Origin: Oceanidesulfovibrio indonesiensis
GTDB taxonomy: Bacteria > Desulfobacterota > Desulfovibrionia > Desulfovibrionales > Desulfovibrionaceae
NCBI RefSeq assembly: GCF_007625075.1
Contig: NZ_QMIE01000002.1
Span: forward strand, 249,873 to 313,872
DNA: 64,000 nt
Direction of reading: 5' to 3'
Shown here: one piece after another, positions 43,595 through 51,782 of the stretch
How the letters are laid out: every line of letters begins with the position of its first letter
Numbering within the stretch: the first letter of the stretch is position 1
Translations under genes and position numbers: made by a program
Notes under the pieces: model-generated
Databases searched by the model: none
Told to the model about the DNA's origin: nothing
Seen by the model: the letters and a program-made list of their open reading frames with translations, nothing else

Positions 43595-44626
43595 CTACTT
43601 GGCGGCCTTGGCGGCCTCGGCAATCCAGCCGTTCCAGGCCTCCTGGTTGGCCTCGATCCATTCGTCCACGTGGCGCTCGATGTCGCGCTGGCTGTCCTCG
43701 CCGTCGAACATCCTGGTGTTCTGCTCGGCGATGTCAAAGAGCGGAATGGACATTATCTCGAACAGCTTCCGGGCAGCCGGGTTCTCAGCGAGGAATTCCT
43801 TGTTCGCGACCACCTGGATGTCGTTGGCCACGAAGCCCATCTTGACGGGGTCGGACACGGCGCCTTCCACGCCGGACATGGTCAGCTGCTCTTCAAAGCC
43901 TTCCTGCGCTTCAGAGGGAATGATTTCCGGGACGTTCATCCACAGTACGTCCTCGCCCGGCTTGAGTTTGAAGATGGTCCAGTTGGGGGCCCAGGTATAG
44001 AAGAAAACGGGCTCGCCGTTGTTGAACCGGGCGATGGCGTCGGCCATGGCGGCAGGGTAGGACGCCTGGATGGCGTTCACGTGGTCTTTCAGTCCGTAGA
44101 CCGCCAGGTGGTGGCTGATGACCTTCTCGCAACCCCAGCCGGGAGGGCAGGCCACGAGATCGGCCTTGCCGTCGCCGTTGGCGTCGAAGGCTTTCTTCAC
44201 TTCCTCGCGCTTGAAGTCGTCCAGGGACTGGATATTGAATTCTTCCACCGCATCCTTGGAGACGAGGTAACCGGAAAGTCCGCCTGCCTTGGCCACATAG
44301 CCCACACGCTCGGCCTTTTCATCGAAGTTGTCGGGCAACTGCGCATAGTGCAGCGGGAACCAGCCGTTGGCCCAGTAGTCAACGTCACCCTGGGTGACGG
44401 CCTGGTAGAAGATCGGATTGGAAAGGTCCTTGGCTTTCTTGACGTCGTAGCCGAGCTCCTTGAGGGCGCGGCTGAAGATTGCTTCCTGGAAAAAGCCGGT
44501 GGTCCAGGTGGCGCGGCCGGGCGTAACGCTTTTGCCTTCGCCGGGTTTGCCGGCGGCAACTGCCGTGCCGGCAAGGCCGAGCACCATGGCGAGCGTAAGC
44601 ATAATCGCGAGAATTCGATTCTTCAT
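43595..44626 (-). CDS. proX: Glycine betaine/proline-betaine binding protein ProX
   Basis: The 343-residue protein has a signal peptide ending near GTAVAAGKP. The mature sequence resembles E. coli ProX closely in layout: TWTTGFFQEAIFSRALKELGY, YWANGWFPLHYAQ, LFD-like AFDANGDGKADL, CPPGWGCEKVI and VFFYTWAPNW. The tryptophans in those segments form the cage for the trimethylammonium group. It delivers glycine betaine in the periplasm to the ProVW complex encoded just upstream, as osmoprotectant or methyl source. A terminator follows. Confidence 0.92.
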   Translation of the reverse strand: MKNRILAIMLTLAMVLGLAGTAVAAGKPGEGKSVTPGRATWTTGFFQEAIFSRALKELGYDVKKAKDLSNPIFYQAVTQGDVDYWANGWFPLHYAQLPDNFDEKAERVGYVAKAGGLSGYLVSKDAVEEFNIQSLDDFKREEVKKAFDANGDGKADLVACPPGWGCEKVISHHLAVYGLKDHVNAIQASYPAAMADAIARFNNGEPVFFYTWAPNWTIFKLKPGEDVLWMNVPEIIPSEAQEGFEEQLTMSGVEGAVSDPVKMGFVANDIQVVANKEFLAENPAARKLFEIMSIPLFDIAEQNTRMFDGEDSQRDIERHVDEWIEANQEAWNGWIAEAAKAAK

Positions 44627-44696
44627 TCATTGACTCCTTGGTTGTCCATTGCGAAACGCAATGTGTTCAACAATGAGGCGTGCCAGTAGAAACCTG

Positions 44697-45545
44697 TTAT
44701 TTCTGCACTTCCTTGCCCATGGACTGGGTGATGCGGTCCAGCACGATAGCCAGCAGCACGATGGCGAGACCGCCGATGCCGGCCAGGCCCACCTGGAGGC
44801 TGTTGAGCCCCTGGAACACCGCAACGCCGAGACCGCCCGCGCCGATGAGCGCGGCGATGACGACCATGGACAGCGACATCATGATGGTCTGGTTGAGGCC
44901 GGCCATGATGGTTGCCTTGGCCAGAGGCAGCTGCACGCGGCGGAGCACCTGCCAGGGCGTGGCGCCGAAGGCCACGGCAGCTTCCACCAGCTCCCGCGGG
45001 GTCTGGCGGATGCCCAGGTTTGTGAGCCGGATGATGGGCGGCATGGCGAAGACGATGGTGGCGATGACGCCGGCCACAGTGCCGATGGAGAAGAGCATGA
45101 CCACGGGAACGAGGTAGACGAACGCCGGCGTTGTCTGCATGGCGTCCAGCACCGGCCGTATGACCTGCTCGAACCGGTCGCTCCGGGCCGCCAGTATGCC
45201 CGTGGGGATGCCCACGATGGTGCAGAAGACCACGGCCGAGAGCACCATGGCCAGGGTGGTCATGGAATCTTCCCACAGCCCCAGAAAGCCGATGAACGTC
45301 ATGGTCACGGCGGTGAACACCCCGAGCTTCCAGCTGGAGACGCGCCATGCGGCCAGAGCCAGCAGAATGATGACCACGATGGGCGGCAGGACGTTGAGAA
45401 ACCAGTCGATGGAGCCGAGGGTCTGCTCAACAGGCCACTTGATGAGCTGGAACTGGCTTCTGTAGTTGGCCACCAGCCAATCCACGACTGTTTCGATCCA
45501 GTCGTCGAGCGGTATGATATAGTCCTCGAAATTCAGTATATTCAT
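44697..45545 (-). CDS. proW: Glycine betaine ABC permease ProW
   Basis: The 282-residue inner-membrane protein has five or six core helices and the permease EAA-like loop LTNLGIRQTPRELVEAAVAFG near residue 175, followed by PWQVLRRVQLPLA that docks to the ATPase. The N-terminal 60 residues (DDWIETVVDWLVANY) are the short amphipathic extension seen in ProW/OpuAB. It forms the channel of the betaine importer with ProV and ProX. It lies 21 bp after proV and 70 bp before proX. Confidence 0.93.
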   Translation of the reverse strand: MNILNFEDYIIPLDDWIETVVDWLVANYRSQFQLIKWPVEQTLGSIDWFLNVLPPIVVIILLALAAWRVSSWKLGVFTAVTMTFIGFLGLWEDSMTTLAMVLSAVVFCTIVGIPTGILAARSDRFEQVIRPVLDAMQTTPAFVYLVPVVMLFSIGTVAGVIATIVFAMPPIIRLTNLGIRQTPRELVEAAVAFGATPWQVLRRVQLPLAKATIMAGLNQTIMMSLSMVVIAALIGAGGLGVAVFQGLNSLQVGLAGIGGLAIVLLAIVLDRITQSMGKEVQK

Positions 45546-45566
45546 GGAGTCGATCTCTTGTGGGGG

Positions 45567-46787
45567 TTACCCTTCGGCCTGGGCCTGCTCGGCCTCCCGC
45601 TGGAGGGTGCGCAGGAATATGTTCTTGGATATCGCGCCCATGTACGCGCCGTTCTCGTTCACAACGGGAACGGGCCAGGGCTTGGATGCGACCTCAACCA
45701 GGATGTCCTGCATGGTCGCCGAGGGCGAAACGGGCGCCACCTCATCCAGGAGCGCACTCTTCAGGCCGCTTTCGCCGGATTCCTCGTTGCCTACGGCTTC
45801 GCGCAGGCTCTCCACGGAGACCGCGCCCAGGTAGCGCTTTTTGGGGTCGAGCACGAAAGCCCAGGTGCGGTCCTGCGAGGTGAGGCGCTCCAGGGCGGCG
45901 CGAGGGCCGAGGCCGTCGCGGCTGATGACCGTAGTCTGCGTGTCGCGCACGATGTCGCCGGCGGTGAGGATGTTCGTGGGGTCCACGCCGCGGAAGAAAG
46001 AGCGCACGTACTCGTCGGCCGGGTTGCGGAGAATCTCTTCGGGCGTGCCCACCTGCACGATGCGACCGCCTTCCATGATTGCGATTCGGTCGCCGATGCG
46101 CATGGCTTCGTCGAGATCGTGGGAGATGAAGACGATGGTGCGCTTGTGCTCCTGCTGGAGATTGAGCAGTTCATCCTGCATTTCGGTGCGGATGAGCGGG
46201 TCCAGCGCGGAGAAGGCCTCGTCCATGAGCATGATTTCCGGGTCCACGGCCAGGCCGCGGGCCAGGCCCACGCGCTGCTGCATGCCGCCGGAAAGTTCTC
46301 TGGGGTAGCTAGAGCCGTATGGTCCGAGCCCCACCTGCTCCAGCGCCTCGGAAGCACGCGTCTCGCGCTCCTCCCTGGGAACGCCGGCCATCTCCAGGCC
46401 GAAAGCCACGTTTTCCAGCACCGTCATGTGCGGCATGAGCGCAAAGGACTGGAAAACCATGGTCATGTTTCGGCGGCGCAGATTCACCAAGGCTTCCTGG
46501 TTCATGTGGGCCACGTCCTCGCCGTCCACATAGACATAGCCTGCCGATGGGTCGATGAGCCGGTTGAGCATGCGCACGAGGGTGGATTTGCCTGAGCCGG
46601 AAAGACCCATGACGACAAAGACTTCACCTTCCATGACAGAGAAACTGGCGTCCTGAACGCCCACCGTCATACCGGTTTTTTCGTGGATGGATTCCTTGTC
46701 GTATCCCTGTTTCAAAAGCTCCAGGGCTTTGCCTGGATCCTTGCCGAATATTTTGTACAGGTTCTTGACGACGATTTTTTCGTTCAT
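45567..46787 (-). CDS. proV: Glycine betaine ABC ATPase ProV with CBS domains
   Basis: The 406-residue protein has the ProV N-terminal segment (IFGKDPGKALELLKQGYDKE), Walker A GLSGSGKST near residue 58, signature LSGGMQQRVGLARGLA, and Walker B ILMDEAFSALDP. Two CBS domains follow at about 285-345 and 345-400. In OpuA-type importers the CBS pair senses ionic strength or c-di-AMP and gates transport. It is the first gene of the proVWX unit. Confidence 0.94.
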   Translation of the reverse strand: MNEKIVVKNLYKIFGKDPGKALELLKQGYDKESIHEKTGMTVGVQDASFSVMEGEVFVVMGLSGSGKSTLVRMLNRLIDPSAGYVYVDGEDVAHMNQEALVNLRRRNMTMVFQSFALMPHMTVLENVAFGLEMAGVPREERETRASEALEQVGLGPYGSSYPRELSGGMQQRVGLARGLAVDPEIMLMDEAFSALDPLIRTEMQDELLNLQQEHKRTIVFISHDLDEAMRIGDRIAIMEGGRIVQVGTPEEILRNPADEYVRSFFRGVDPTNILTAGDIVRDTQTTVISRDGLGPRAALERLTSQDRTWAFVLDPKKRYLGAVSVESLREAVGNEESGESGLKSALLDEVAPVSPSATMQDILVEVASKPWPVPVVNENGAYMGAISKNIFLRTLQREAEQAQAEG

Positions 46788-47295
46788 CGGGCTCTCTTGT
46801 TTTTTGAACGACGCACGGAAACGATTCGTACCGAGAAGGCCCTGACGACCTCCGGCACTCGCCCCGTCGTGCCAGGCAGGAACTACCTGCGCCGCTCAAG
46901 TGGTTCAGTCGGAAAAGCCGGGAGCATCCTTCGGAACGTTTACGGGATCATCGAATCTGCAATGTGCATTGATCGAACGCGGTGCGCGGCGGCCACAGAC
47001 CGTGAAGATGAGCCAGGCCAAATAGTGCGACGCCCAAAAAGGCAGTTCGCGATCCAGAGGTTCCGTTCGCGCGAGGTTCGCTTGCGAATTGTATACGCTT
47101 ACGCATGCGGTACGTTCCGCAGTAGCTCGCGGTCTCGTTTCGAAACCATGCTGATTGATAGATGCATAAAAGTTTTAAGCCCAAACAATTTTGATTCGAA
47201 CTGTTTCTATCAAAATAATTGATTTGTCAAGGCTCTAAGTTGAAATCATTTCGGGCCCCGTATTGCGCGTGCTCTCTGGCGACGAGGAAAAAGAA
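46788..47295. promoter_or_regulatory. Control region upstream of proV
   Basis: This 508-bp region is notably AT-richer than the rest of the window from about 47080 to 47240. It contains a perfect inverted repeat, ATTTTGAT at 47188-47195 and ATCAAAAT at 47209-47216, separated by 13 bp. Because the gene on the other side ends here, the region mainly serves proV. No ORF with a ribosome-binding site is present. Confidence 0.5.
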
Positions 47296-47323
47296 GGCCC
47301 CTGCCGTTGTAGCGGCAGGGGCC
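47296..47323 (-). terminator. Strong terminator after the octahaem cytochrome gene
   Basis: GGCCCCTGCCG at 47296-47306 pairs perfectly with CGGCAGGGGCC at 47313-47323 around a 6-nt loop. Read leftward it is followed by TTCTTTTTCC. It is 26 bp past the stop at 47350. Confidence 0.9.
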
Positions 47324-47349
47324 TGGTCAGATTGTTTTGCGCTGGTCCG

Positions 47350-48801
47350 TTACTGCGGGCCGAATATCTTCACCGGCCTCGTTGTGTCGCCCGTGGCAGC
47401 TGGGAAGTCGGGATAGACGTACGCCTTCTCGCCGGTCTCGATGAGGTGACGCGCCTCTTCCATGAACTGGTTGAAGCGGTGCTTGCATTCATAGAAACCG
47501 TGCCACCAGGCATAGTCCGGCGCCATCATGGCAACACCCATGCGCGCGCGGCGGCCCTCGTGGTGCCAGAGCTCGTAGAACTGGACCTCGAGGTGTTCGT
47601 CAAAGAACTTCTCCGTGCTGAGCAGGCCCTTGTCGTACAACTCGTCGAGCATCGCCTTGGCCGGTTTGTAGTAGACCTCGTTGTATTCCTCCACGGCATT
47701 GTCAAGGCCGTCGTAGTGGTCGTCGGTCCAGGCGTCGGAGTGGCACTGCGAGCAGATCTGCTTCATCTTGTTGCGTTCAGTCTCCCAGTTGGTGTCCGCG
47801 GGGAATGCCGCGAAATCGCTGGGACGCACGGTGAGGGGGGCCTGGGTTTCCCAGGAGAGGCGCTCGGTCACGTCGTGGGTGGTCATCACGCCGCCGGCGC
47901 CGCTCATGTGGCAGGCTGCGCAGGTGGGAGCGCGGTAGTCCACGCCGGGCGTCCAGGTGCCGGGGGCGGCGTCGAAGTTATATTCGTCCCTGTAGGCGTG
48001 GTACATGGTGCCGTGCTTGGACTCTTCGAAGATTTCGATCTGCGGATGGTCCGGACCCAGATGGCACTGGTCGCAGGCTTCGGGCCGGCGCGCCTCTGCC
48101 GTAGAGAAGCGGTGGCGGGTGTGGCAGGAGGTGCAGGAGCCGAGGGAACCGTCAAGGTTCACGCGGCCCACGCCCACATTGGGCCAGGTGTCGGAATCGA
48201 GTCTGCCTTGATCGTCGATCTTGAGCACGGTGCCATGGCAGTTGAAGCAACCGGTCTTACGCTCCATGTCGGAGTTCATGCCGTCGTTGAGCCATGGATC
48301 GATCTTCCACATGATCTCGATGGTGTTGGCGTGCTTGCTCCTGGCGTACTGCTCGGTCTCGTCGGGGTGGCAGCGCGAGCAGTCCTTGGGCGTGACCACG
48401 GTGGCGATGGGCGCGAAGTATTTGCGCTCGCCGTAGGGCAGCTCCGGCCTGTCGTAGTATTTCTCGTGCTGTTTGGCGATGTCCGGATCGTTGGGTTGCG
48501 CCAGGTGACAATCGATGCAGGAAATGTTCGAGTCCGCGTGCTCGGAGCGAGCCCAGTCCGTAAAGATGCCGGGTGTTTCCTGCTTGTGGCATTCGATGCA
48601 CGCCACCGCCTGGGGCGTGAGGCTGCGCTCCACGCGGAACTCCTTCACTACGGAAAAATTCTGTTGCACGGTCTCGACAGGAGCGGGCTGCTGCGTCGTG
48701 TCACCGGTCGCGTTTTCATTCTGCGCAAAGCCGGGGCCAGCTCCTGCAATGGCGAAAGCGAAGACGGCCAGCGCCAGCCAGATCAATGGACGTTTCGACA
48801 T
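47350..48801 (-). CDS. Octahaem cytochrome c, hydroxylamine-oxidoreductase-like (epsilon-Hao type)
   Basis: The 483-residue protein has a signal peptide (MSKRPLIWLALAVFAFAIAG, cleavage near FAQ) and eight CXXCH haem motifs in order: CIECH, CIDCH, CSRCH, CFNCH, CTSCH, CDQCH, CAACH and CSQCH. Size, haem number and C-terminal helical region (EGRRARMGVAMMAPDYAWWHGFYECKH, split) match the hydroxylamine-oxidoreductase family. Pairing with a NapC/NrfH-type gene and the lack of a C-terminal anchor fit the reductive epsilon-Hao group, which reduces nitrite or hydroxylamine to ammonium in the periplasm. Whether the cross-linking Tyr is present cannot be settled without an alignment. ATG 48801 follows GGAGGAG. 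Confidence 0.85.
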   Translation of the reverse strand: MSKRPLIWLALAVFAFAIAGAGPGFAQNENATGDTTQQPAPVETVQQNFSVVKEFRVERSLTPQAVACIECHKQETPGIFTDWARSEHADSNISCIDCHLAQPNDPDIAKQHEKYYDRPELPYGERKYFAPIATVVTPKDCSRCHPDETEQYARSKHANTIEIMWKIDPWLNDGMNSDMERKTGCFNCHGTVLKIDDQGRLDSDTWPNVGVGRVNLDGSLGSCTSCHTRHRFSTAEARRPEACDQCHLGPDHPQIEIFEESKHGTMYHAYRDEYNFDAAPGTWTPGVDYRAPTCAACHMSGAGGVMTTHDVTERLSWETQAPLTVRPSDFAAFPADTNWETERNKMKQICSQCHSDAWTDDHYDGLDNAVEEYNEVYYKPAKAMLDELYDKGLLSTEKFFDEHLEVQFYELWHHEGRRARMGVAMMAPDYAWWHGFYECKHRFNQFMEEARHLIETGEKAYVYPDFPAATGDTTRPVKIFGPQ

Positions 48802-48839
48802 GGACCTCTCTCCTCCCGGGTTTTCGATTGATCTCGTAC

Positions 48840-49433
48840 TCATGTTCCGCTGCCCACGGACGGCAATGTGCGCAGACCCTTGGCGCGGTATGGCAACTCC
48901 CGCATCTGCGAGTACTCGACCATACGCTTGTCCGTATGGACCAGGTCGTAATGGCAGTCGATGCACTTGCGTTCCGGCGCTCCGGGCCGGGGGTTGATGA
49001 CTGCCCGGTGCGCGCGCATGGCGCCGCGGTCGTGCGGCATGAACATGACGTTTTCGTGGCACTTCATGCAGGTTTCGTTATCCAGAGACGCGTACATCCC
49101 CTCACGCGCCGCCTGTCTGTCGTAGCCTTCGGGGCCGTCCAGAATGTGGAAGGCCACGTCCTTGAGGCCGTGGTATGTCTTCATCGTGAAGAATTCGAAT
49201 GTGTTTTCGGGCGGGGGCAGGTGGCAGTCCATGCAGTCGGCCACCAGGCCGCGTTTGTTGTTGACGTGGGACGAGGCGCGCCACGCGTCGACGGCGGGTT
49301 TGATTTCGTGGCACGAGCCGCAGAAGGCGGGCGTGGACGTGACGACCATGGCCTCATAGGTCGCAGCCAGGAGCGGCAGCGCGATGAGCATGCCGATGAC
49401 GATGAGCGCGACAGGCCTGAAAAACCGCTTCAT
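48840..49433 (-). CDS. NapC/NirT/NrfH-family tetrahaem cytochrome c
   Basis: The 197-residue protein has one N-terminal membrane anchor (FRPVALIVIGMLIALPLLAA) and four CXXCH motifs: CGSCH, CMDCH, CMKCH and CIDCH. This is the layout of NapC/NrfH quinol dehydrogenases, which oxidise menaquinol and pass electrons to a periplasmic reductase. Its gene lies 38 bp before the octahaem cytochrome gene, so that protein is the clear electron acceptor. ATG 49433 starts just before the anchor; the frame runs 23 codons further up without protein-like content. Confidence 0.92.
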   Translation of the reverse strand: MKRFFRPVALIVIGMLIALPLLAATYEAMVVTSTPAFCGSCHEIKPAVDAWRASSHVNNKRGLVADCMDCHLPPPENTFEFFTMKTYHGLKDVAFHILDGPEGYDRQAAREGMYASLDNETCMKCHENVMFMPHDRGAMRAHRAVINPRPGAPERKCIDCHYDLVHTDKRMVEYSQMRELPYRAKGLRTLPSVGSGT

Positions 49434-49511
49434 CCGCAAGGGAGCCTCCGGGGTTGGAGATTTACGAATATATGCAGAATAGCAGTTCGATATACACAGC
49501 AAAGGGGATAA

Positions 49512-50354
49512 TTATGCCCCGCGTTCTGGCACAACGCGACAGAGACAACTGACGAGGTAGGAAGTCATGGGTCGGCCGCGCATATTGTAGCGCAGAAGCG
49601 CCTCAGCCAGATACAGCGGGTAGGCCTCGGGCTTGATTGCCCGGAACTGGGCCAGCCAGCCGTCCACGAAGGACTTCAGGTCGTTTACCCGGTCCAGGTG
49701 CAGCAGTTCTTCGGTGAAATGCCTGGAGAACAGGTCGCGGCCTTTCTTGCAGCAGGCGAACACGAGCGCGTCGCGGCCCTGGTAAGTATCTGTATGGATG
49801 AAGCAACGCCACTGCTTCTTGGGCAGGGGCCAGGCAAGCACGTCGCGCGCTTTTGCGCCAGGCATCAAGGATAGCAGAATCCGTCCGCCAGTGGACGCGA
49901 GCTGGAATACATAGGAGCGGCAGCCGTCGCACAGCGTCTGCAGCTCCTCGCGGTCCAGGTTCGGGCAGAAGCCCATGAGCTCCCCGCGTTTGTCGAAAAG
50001 ATCATCGAACCCGCACATGTCGGCAAGGATGGCGGAACGGATGGTGCCGTACGCCCTGTGCGCGGTGTCATATTTCACCCCCAGAACCCGGGCGGCCTGG
50101 TTTACGTTAAGGCCATCTTCGAAGCAGCGCAGGAGAACAGCCCACGATTCCAGCGGCATGTGACCGCGGTTGATCCATCGGCGCGAGAGGGCGTGGAACG
50201 TATACCCGCAATCGCGGCATCGGTTTCGGCCATCCTTGAGGGAATAAACTCTGGAGCACTCGCAGCGAGGGCACCCCGTGCCGTGCTCCCTGCACGAGCG
50301 TTCGATGATCCGGCGGAAGTCGATTGCGTTGCTGCTCGTTGTATCCGGCATCAT
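49512..50354 (-). CDS. Zinc-ribbon/HTH protein resembling a domesticated IS1595-type transposase
   Basis: The 280-residue protein has an N-terminal zinc ribbon (C28, C31, C46, C49; GCPRCECSRVY and NRCRDCGYTFHALS) and a helix-turn-helix (LNVNQAARVLGVKYDTAHRAY near 80-100), as in IS1595/ISXO2-type transposases. The rest follows the same family: FIHTDTYQGRDALV holds a counterpart of the second catalytic Asp. LKSFVDGWLAQFRAI and ALLRYNMRGRP match the region that normally reads ESFW...RFNHR, with Lys where the catalytic Glu should be. No terminal inverted repeats were seen. Loss of the active site and its position inside the cytochrome gene cluster suggest a regulator derived from a transposase. 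Confidence 0.7.
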   Translation of the reverse strand: MMPDTTSSNAIDFRRIIERSCREHGTGCPRCECSRVYSLKDGRNRCRDCGYTFHALSRRWINRGHMPLESWAVLLRCFEDGLNVNQAARVLGVKYDTAHRAYGTIRSAILADMCGFDDLFDKRGELMGFCPNLDREELQTLCDGCRSYVFQLASTGGRILLSLMPGAKARDVLAWPLPKKQWRCFIHTDTYQGRDALVFACCKKGRDLFSRHFTEELLHLDRVNDLKSFVDGWLAQFRAIKPEAYPLYLAEALLRYNMRGRPMTSYLVSCLCRVVPERGA

Positions 50355-50444
50355 TCATCCTTGTGTGGTGTGCGAATGATCCCTCTGTACATTCTGGCTC
50401 ATTTCCGTGCAGGCGGCTCTGGTATCTTTCAGGCAGAAGAAAAT

Positions 50445-51782
50445 TCAGACCCTCGCAACCGCCAGGAACGCCGCGTGCAGGCCGATCACCAGCGCGAGGT
50501 ACGCGCCCCGCGCCGCAGCAGGATTTACCCGCAGGCCGGGAATGTCCAGCCTGTAGCCCATGCTCCCCTGCCGGCATGAGGGCACGCAGTCCCCGCATAG
50601 AGTGCAGGACAGGCCCGGCTTGCCGCGTGCGATATCCGTGGGTTCCAGCGCGCCATAACGGCAGGACCGTGCGCACTTGCCGCACTGGGTGCAGCTGTCG
50701 TCCATGCGCATGCGCCAGGGGGCAAGCTTACCGATGCAGTTCGCAACCAGTCCCATGGGGCAGTACGCCGTACAGTGGATCATGCTGCCGCGGCGCCTGG
50801 AGAGAAAAATCATGACGGCCACGCCGCCCAGACCGAACAACGCGGCGAGTGCCAGAGCCACGGGCCAGCTGACACCCGCGAGGCGCAGGCCCACGGCGAG
50901 CAAGATGGTGAGCGAGAGGCTGACGATGCGCCCGATCCACAGCCAGCGCCCGGCGCTCTGCGGGCGGCTGGTCTTCTTTGAGCCGAACCGGGAGGCCAGG
51001 TCGTCCCATGCGCCCACGTAGCACAGGTGACTGCACCAGGCTGGTCCGGCCAGGATGACCGTGCCCAGGAAGAGAAACACCATGAAGGACATCTCCAGCC
51101 GGTAGAGCGGTCCGCCGATGATGAGCGCCGGCACGGGCAGGTGCAGCGAGCCGGTCATGAGGAAGCGCTCCGAGACCGTGAGTCCGAGCGCGAGCTGGAG
51201 GAAGAACACTGCGGAAAAGAAGGCCCAGAGCCGCGGCCGGGCCATGCGGTGGGCGTTGGGATCGATGACCAGGCCGGCGAGCCAGGCGGCGTAGACGCCA
51301 TGGAGGAATATCTGCAGGCCGCCCCAGCTCCAGGCGCCGAAAAACCGATCGGAAAGCAGGATGGGGAAGCCGACCTTGTTCCGGGCTATGAGCAGAACGA
51401 CAGCAGTCACGATGAACGCGGCGGCCTGGTATGGGGCGCGTTCGCTGCTCGCGTCGTATCGTTTCCGTGCCCGCGCTCCTGTCAGCACGGCCATTGCGAC
51501 GAAATTCACGGCCATGACCGAGCCCATGATGATCGCCAGCCGCGTCCAGTCGTCGGCCATGGCCATGCGCATGCGCACGAGCAGGAGGGCGGTCTGCGCC
51601 CAGGTGAAAATCCCCCAGAGCAACGCGGCCGCGGCTACGTGGCGGACCCAGCCCAGCCTGGTCCACACCAGGCCGGCGAGCACGAGAAAGGCGACGGTGA
51701 TGCCGACCTCGCCGTAGCGAAGATGATGCGCCGCCAGCAACACCAGCGAAAGACAGGGGAGGGCTGGCAGCAGGCGGTTCAT
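50445..51782 (-). CDS. NapH-like membrane ferredoxin (polyferredoxin)
   Basis: The 445-residue protein has about eleven membrane helices, with NapH/CcoG-like CXXXC signatures CSHLCYVG near 255 and CTAYCPMG near 340 facing the inside. Two [4Fe-4S] motifs, CTQCGKCARSC and CTLCGDCVPSC, lie near 365-410. A final helix closes it. NapH proteins pass electrons between quinol and periplasmic reductases. It overlaps the truncated sulfite-reductase-like gene by 4 bp and precedes the transposase-like gene by 90 bp. It probably belongs to the electron route of the Hao module, though direct evidence is lacking. Confidence 0.85.
   Translation of the reverse strand: MNRLLPALPCLSLVLLAAHHLRYGEVGITVAFLVLAGLVWTRLGWVRHVAAAALLWGIFTWAQTALLLVRMRMAMADDWTRLAIIMGSVMAVNFVAMAVLTGARARKRYDASSERAPYQAAAFIVTAVVLLIARNKVGFPILLSDRFFGAWSWGGLQIFLHGVYAAWLAGLVIDPNAHRMARPRLWAFFSAVFFLQLALGLTVSERFLMTGSLHLPVPALIIGGPLYRLEMSFMVFLFLGTVILAGPAWCSHLCYVGAWDDLASRFGSKKTSRPQSAGRWLWIGRIVSLSLTILLAVGLRLAGVSWPVALALAALFGLGGVAVMIFLSRRRGSMIHCTAYCPMGLVANCIGKLAPWRMRMDDSCTQCGKCARSCRYGALEPTDIARGKPGLSCTLCGDCVPSCRQGSMGYRLDIPGLRVNPAAARGAYLALVIGLHAAFLAVARV

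Noticed and set aside
49512-50354. Intact insertion sequence
   Set aside because: The transposase-like ORF lacks catalytic residues, no terminal inverted repeats or target duplication were found at its ends, and it is in line with neighbouring genes.
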